Position numbers and translations under genes: made by a program
In this document: positions 63,401-64,000 of the stretch, one piece after another
Layout: every line of letters starts with the position of its first letter
How positions within the stretch are numbered: position 1 is the stretch's first letter
Origin: Bacteroidales bacterium
GTDB lineage: Bacteria > Bacteroidota > Bacteroidia > Bacteroidales > WCHB1-69
Assembly: GCA_017549765.1 (NCBI GenBank)
Contig: JAFYNM010000029.1
Location: forward strand, 281,720 to 345,719
DNA: 64,000 nucleotides
Direction: 5' to 3'
The notes under the pieces: generated by a model
The model's input: the letters and a program-made list of their open reading frames with translations, nothing else
Told to the model about the DNA's origin: nothing
The model's database searches: none

Positions 63401-63496
63401 TTAATAGTTTTCAGTTGACAGTTATCAGTTGTCAGTTGTCAGTTGGGAGTTAGAAGTTAGGAGTTAATAGCTAATAGCTAATAGCTAATAGCTAAA
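63399..63496. repeat. Heptamer tandem repeat array, 14 units
   Basis: Fourteen consecutive 7-bp units starting in the nuclease stop codon: AGTTAAT, AGTTTTC, AGTTGAC, AGTTATC, AGTTGTC twice, AGTTGGG, AGTTAGA, AGTTAGG, AGTTAAT, AGCTAAT three times, AGCTAAA. The first two positions are always AG, the fourth always T and the third T or C; the last three vary. This is the longest of four 7-bp arrays in the window. Confidence 0.92.
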
Positions 63497-63530
63497 GTTA
63501 ATCTTCCTCGTCATTGTCCAATTTTTTTTG

Positions 63531-63538
63531 TATTTTTG
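63531..63538 (+). promoter_or_regulatory. -7 element for gcvT
   Basis: TATTTTTG on the plus strand; leader of about 50 nt to the gcvT ATG with no glycine-riboswitch-like structure visible. Confidence 0.6.
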
Positions 63539-63594
63539 CACCTTCTTACAGATGCCGACAGATTATTAAATATCAATAAATAAATATTACGATT

Positions 63595-64000
63595 ATGAAA
63601 GAAACGATTTACAGAGCCACTCACGAGAAGCTGGGTGCCAAAATGGAAGAATTCGCAGGCTTCTACATGCCGATCCAGTACGACAGCATCACCAACGAAC
63701 ATCTTCAGGTAAGAAACAAAGTGGGTGTGTTTGACGTCTCCCACATGGGCGAGTTCACCGTCAAGGGTCCCAAAGCTTTAGCCCTTCTGCAACACATCAC
63801 CACCAACGATGTGGCTGCTCTCTACCCCGGCAAGGTGCAATACTCCTGCTTCCCCAACGGCAAGGGCGGCATCGTGGATGACCTGTTAGTCTATAATCTG
63901 CACGACGAAGACTATCTGTTGGTTGTGAACGCTGCCAACATCGACAAAGACTGGGCATGGGTGGTTGAGCAGAACAAGAACTTCGGTGCCGAGATCGAGA
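63595..64000 (+). CDS. gcvT: Aminomethyltransferase, glycine cleavage T protein (partial)
   Basis: The first 135 residues of GcvT, cut by the window end. They read [20 protein letters not shown], then '[33 protein letters not shown]', '[40 protein letters not shown]' and '[16 protein letters not shown]', all typical of the folate-binding T protein. It transfers the methylene group of glycine to tetrahydrofolate, releasing ammonia from the H-protein-bound intermediate. Confidence 0.95.
   Translation, partial: MKETIYRATHEKLGAKMEEFAGFYMPIQYDSITNEHLQVRNKVGVFDVSHMGEFTVKGPKALALLQHITTNDVAALYPGKVQYSCFPNGKGGIVDDLLVYNLHDEDYLLVVNAANIDKDWAWVVEQNKNFGAEIE

Noticed and set aside
63539..63594. Possible glycine riboswitch before gcvT
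   Set aside because: The leader is only about 55 nt and AT-rich, with no tandem aptamer-like structure.

Overview
The window is a piece of chromosome from a member of the Bacteroidota, most likely order Bacteroidales. Four kinds of evidence agree. About twenty intergenic regions carry the TAnnTTTG -7 element used by the Bacteroidetes primary sigma factor. Two genes encode cargo with C-terminal sorting domains of the type IX secretion system (T9SS). The gene families include WbqC, DUF6427-like, DUF4878 and Bacteroidetes-type CstA and M16 proteins. Gene orders such as rsfS-ftsH-LUD-cdsA are also typical. I cannot name a genus. I see no rRNA, insertion sequence, integrase, CRISPR array or prophage, so this looks like core chromosome with some lineage-specific surface genes.

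Layout. 1-2658 (minus): the edge of an aryl-polyene/flexirubin-like lipid-pigment cluster (dehydratase, LpxL-like acyltransferase, acyl carrier protein, methyltransferase); the leader of the carrier-protein gene can fold into an H-type pseudoknot. 2781-10786 (minus): an M16 zinc peptidase, then gyrA followed by two paralogous exported TPR proteins. 11016-11838 (plus): an unrecognised conserved-looking gene and tRNA-Glu. 11947-13041 (minus): a TonB_C/OmpA fusion protein. 13129-19264 (minus): a four-gene RND efflux operon (tolC-like, adaptor, pump, PII-like), with REP-like palindromes and short tandem repeats in its gaps. 19453-24173: a stand-alone riboflavin kinase, a polysaccharide flippase and leuS.

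24215-30430 (minus) is a 2071-residue T9SS surface protein made of about 10 cysteine-containing repeats and 18 Ig-like repeats, including an exact-length 351-residue tandem duplication. 30542-32635 (plus) is a three-gene operon: a truncated adenylate-forming-enzyme-like protein, a membrane protein and rnhB. 32708-39962 (minus) is a nine-gene run of housekeeping and envelope genes: tyrS, nfeD, floA, an exported nitroreductase, a lone 5'-nucleotidase C-domain, cstA, ruvX, def and a TPR lipoprotein. 40038-42498 holds a DUF4878 lipoprotein, mscL and xseA. 42493-46491 (minus) is rsfS-ftsH-LUD-cdsA.

46565-50703 (plus) combines a T9SS trypsin-like protease with a WbqC protein and a GT-C-like membrane protein. 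Then come an FKBP isomerase and argS (plus), a ~1,960-residue alpha-2-macroglobulin (minus), an SRPBCC-like protein with lptB (plus), an S8 protease with tRNA-Val and tRNA-Ser (minus), and finally a DRGH nuclease lipoprotein and the start of gcvT (plus).

The functional theme is the cell envelope: secreted proteases and a protease inhibitor, surface repeats, efflux, LPS and phospholipid export or synthesis, and a mechanosensitive channel, mixed with translation and DNA-maintenance genes. The items I judge most worth testing are the pseudoknot leader (1434-1490), the intergenic heptamer/octamer arrays, the internal superduplication of the giant protein, and the lone half-enzymes (riboflavin kinase, ANL N-domain, 5'-nucleotidase C-domain).
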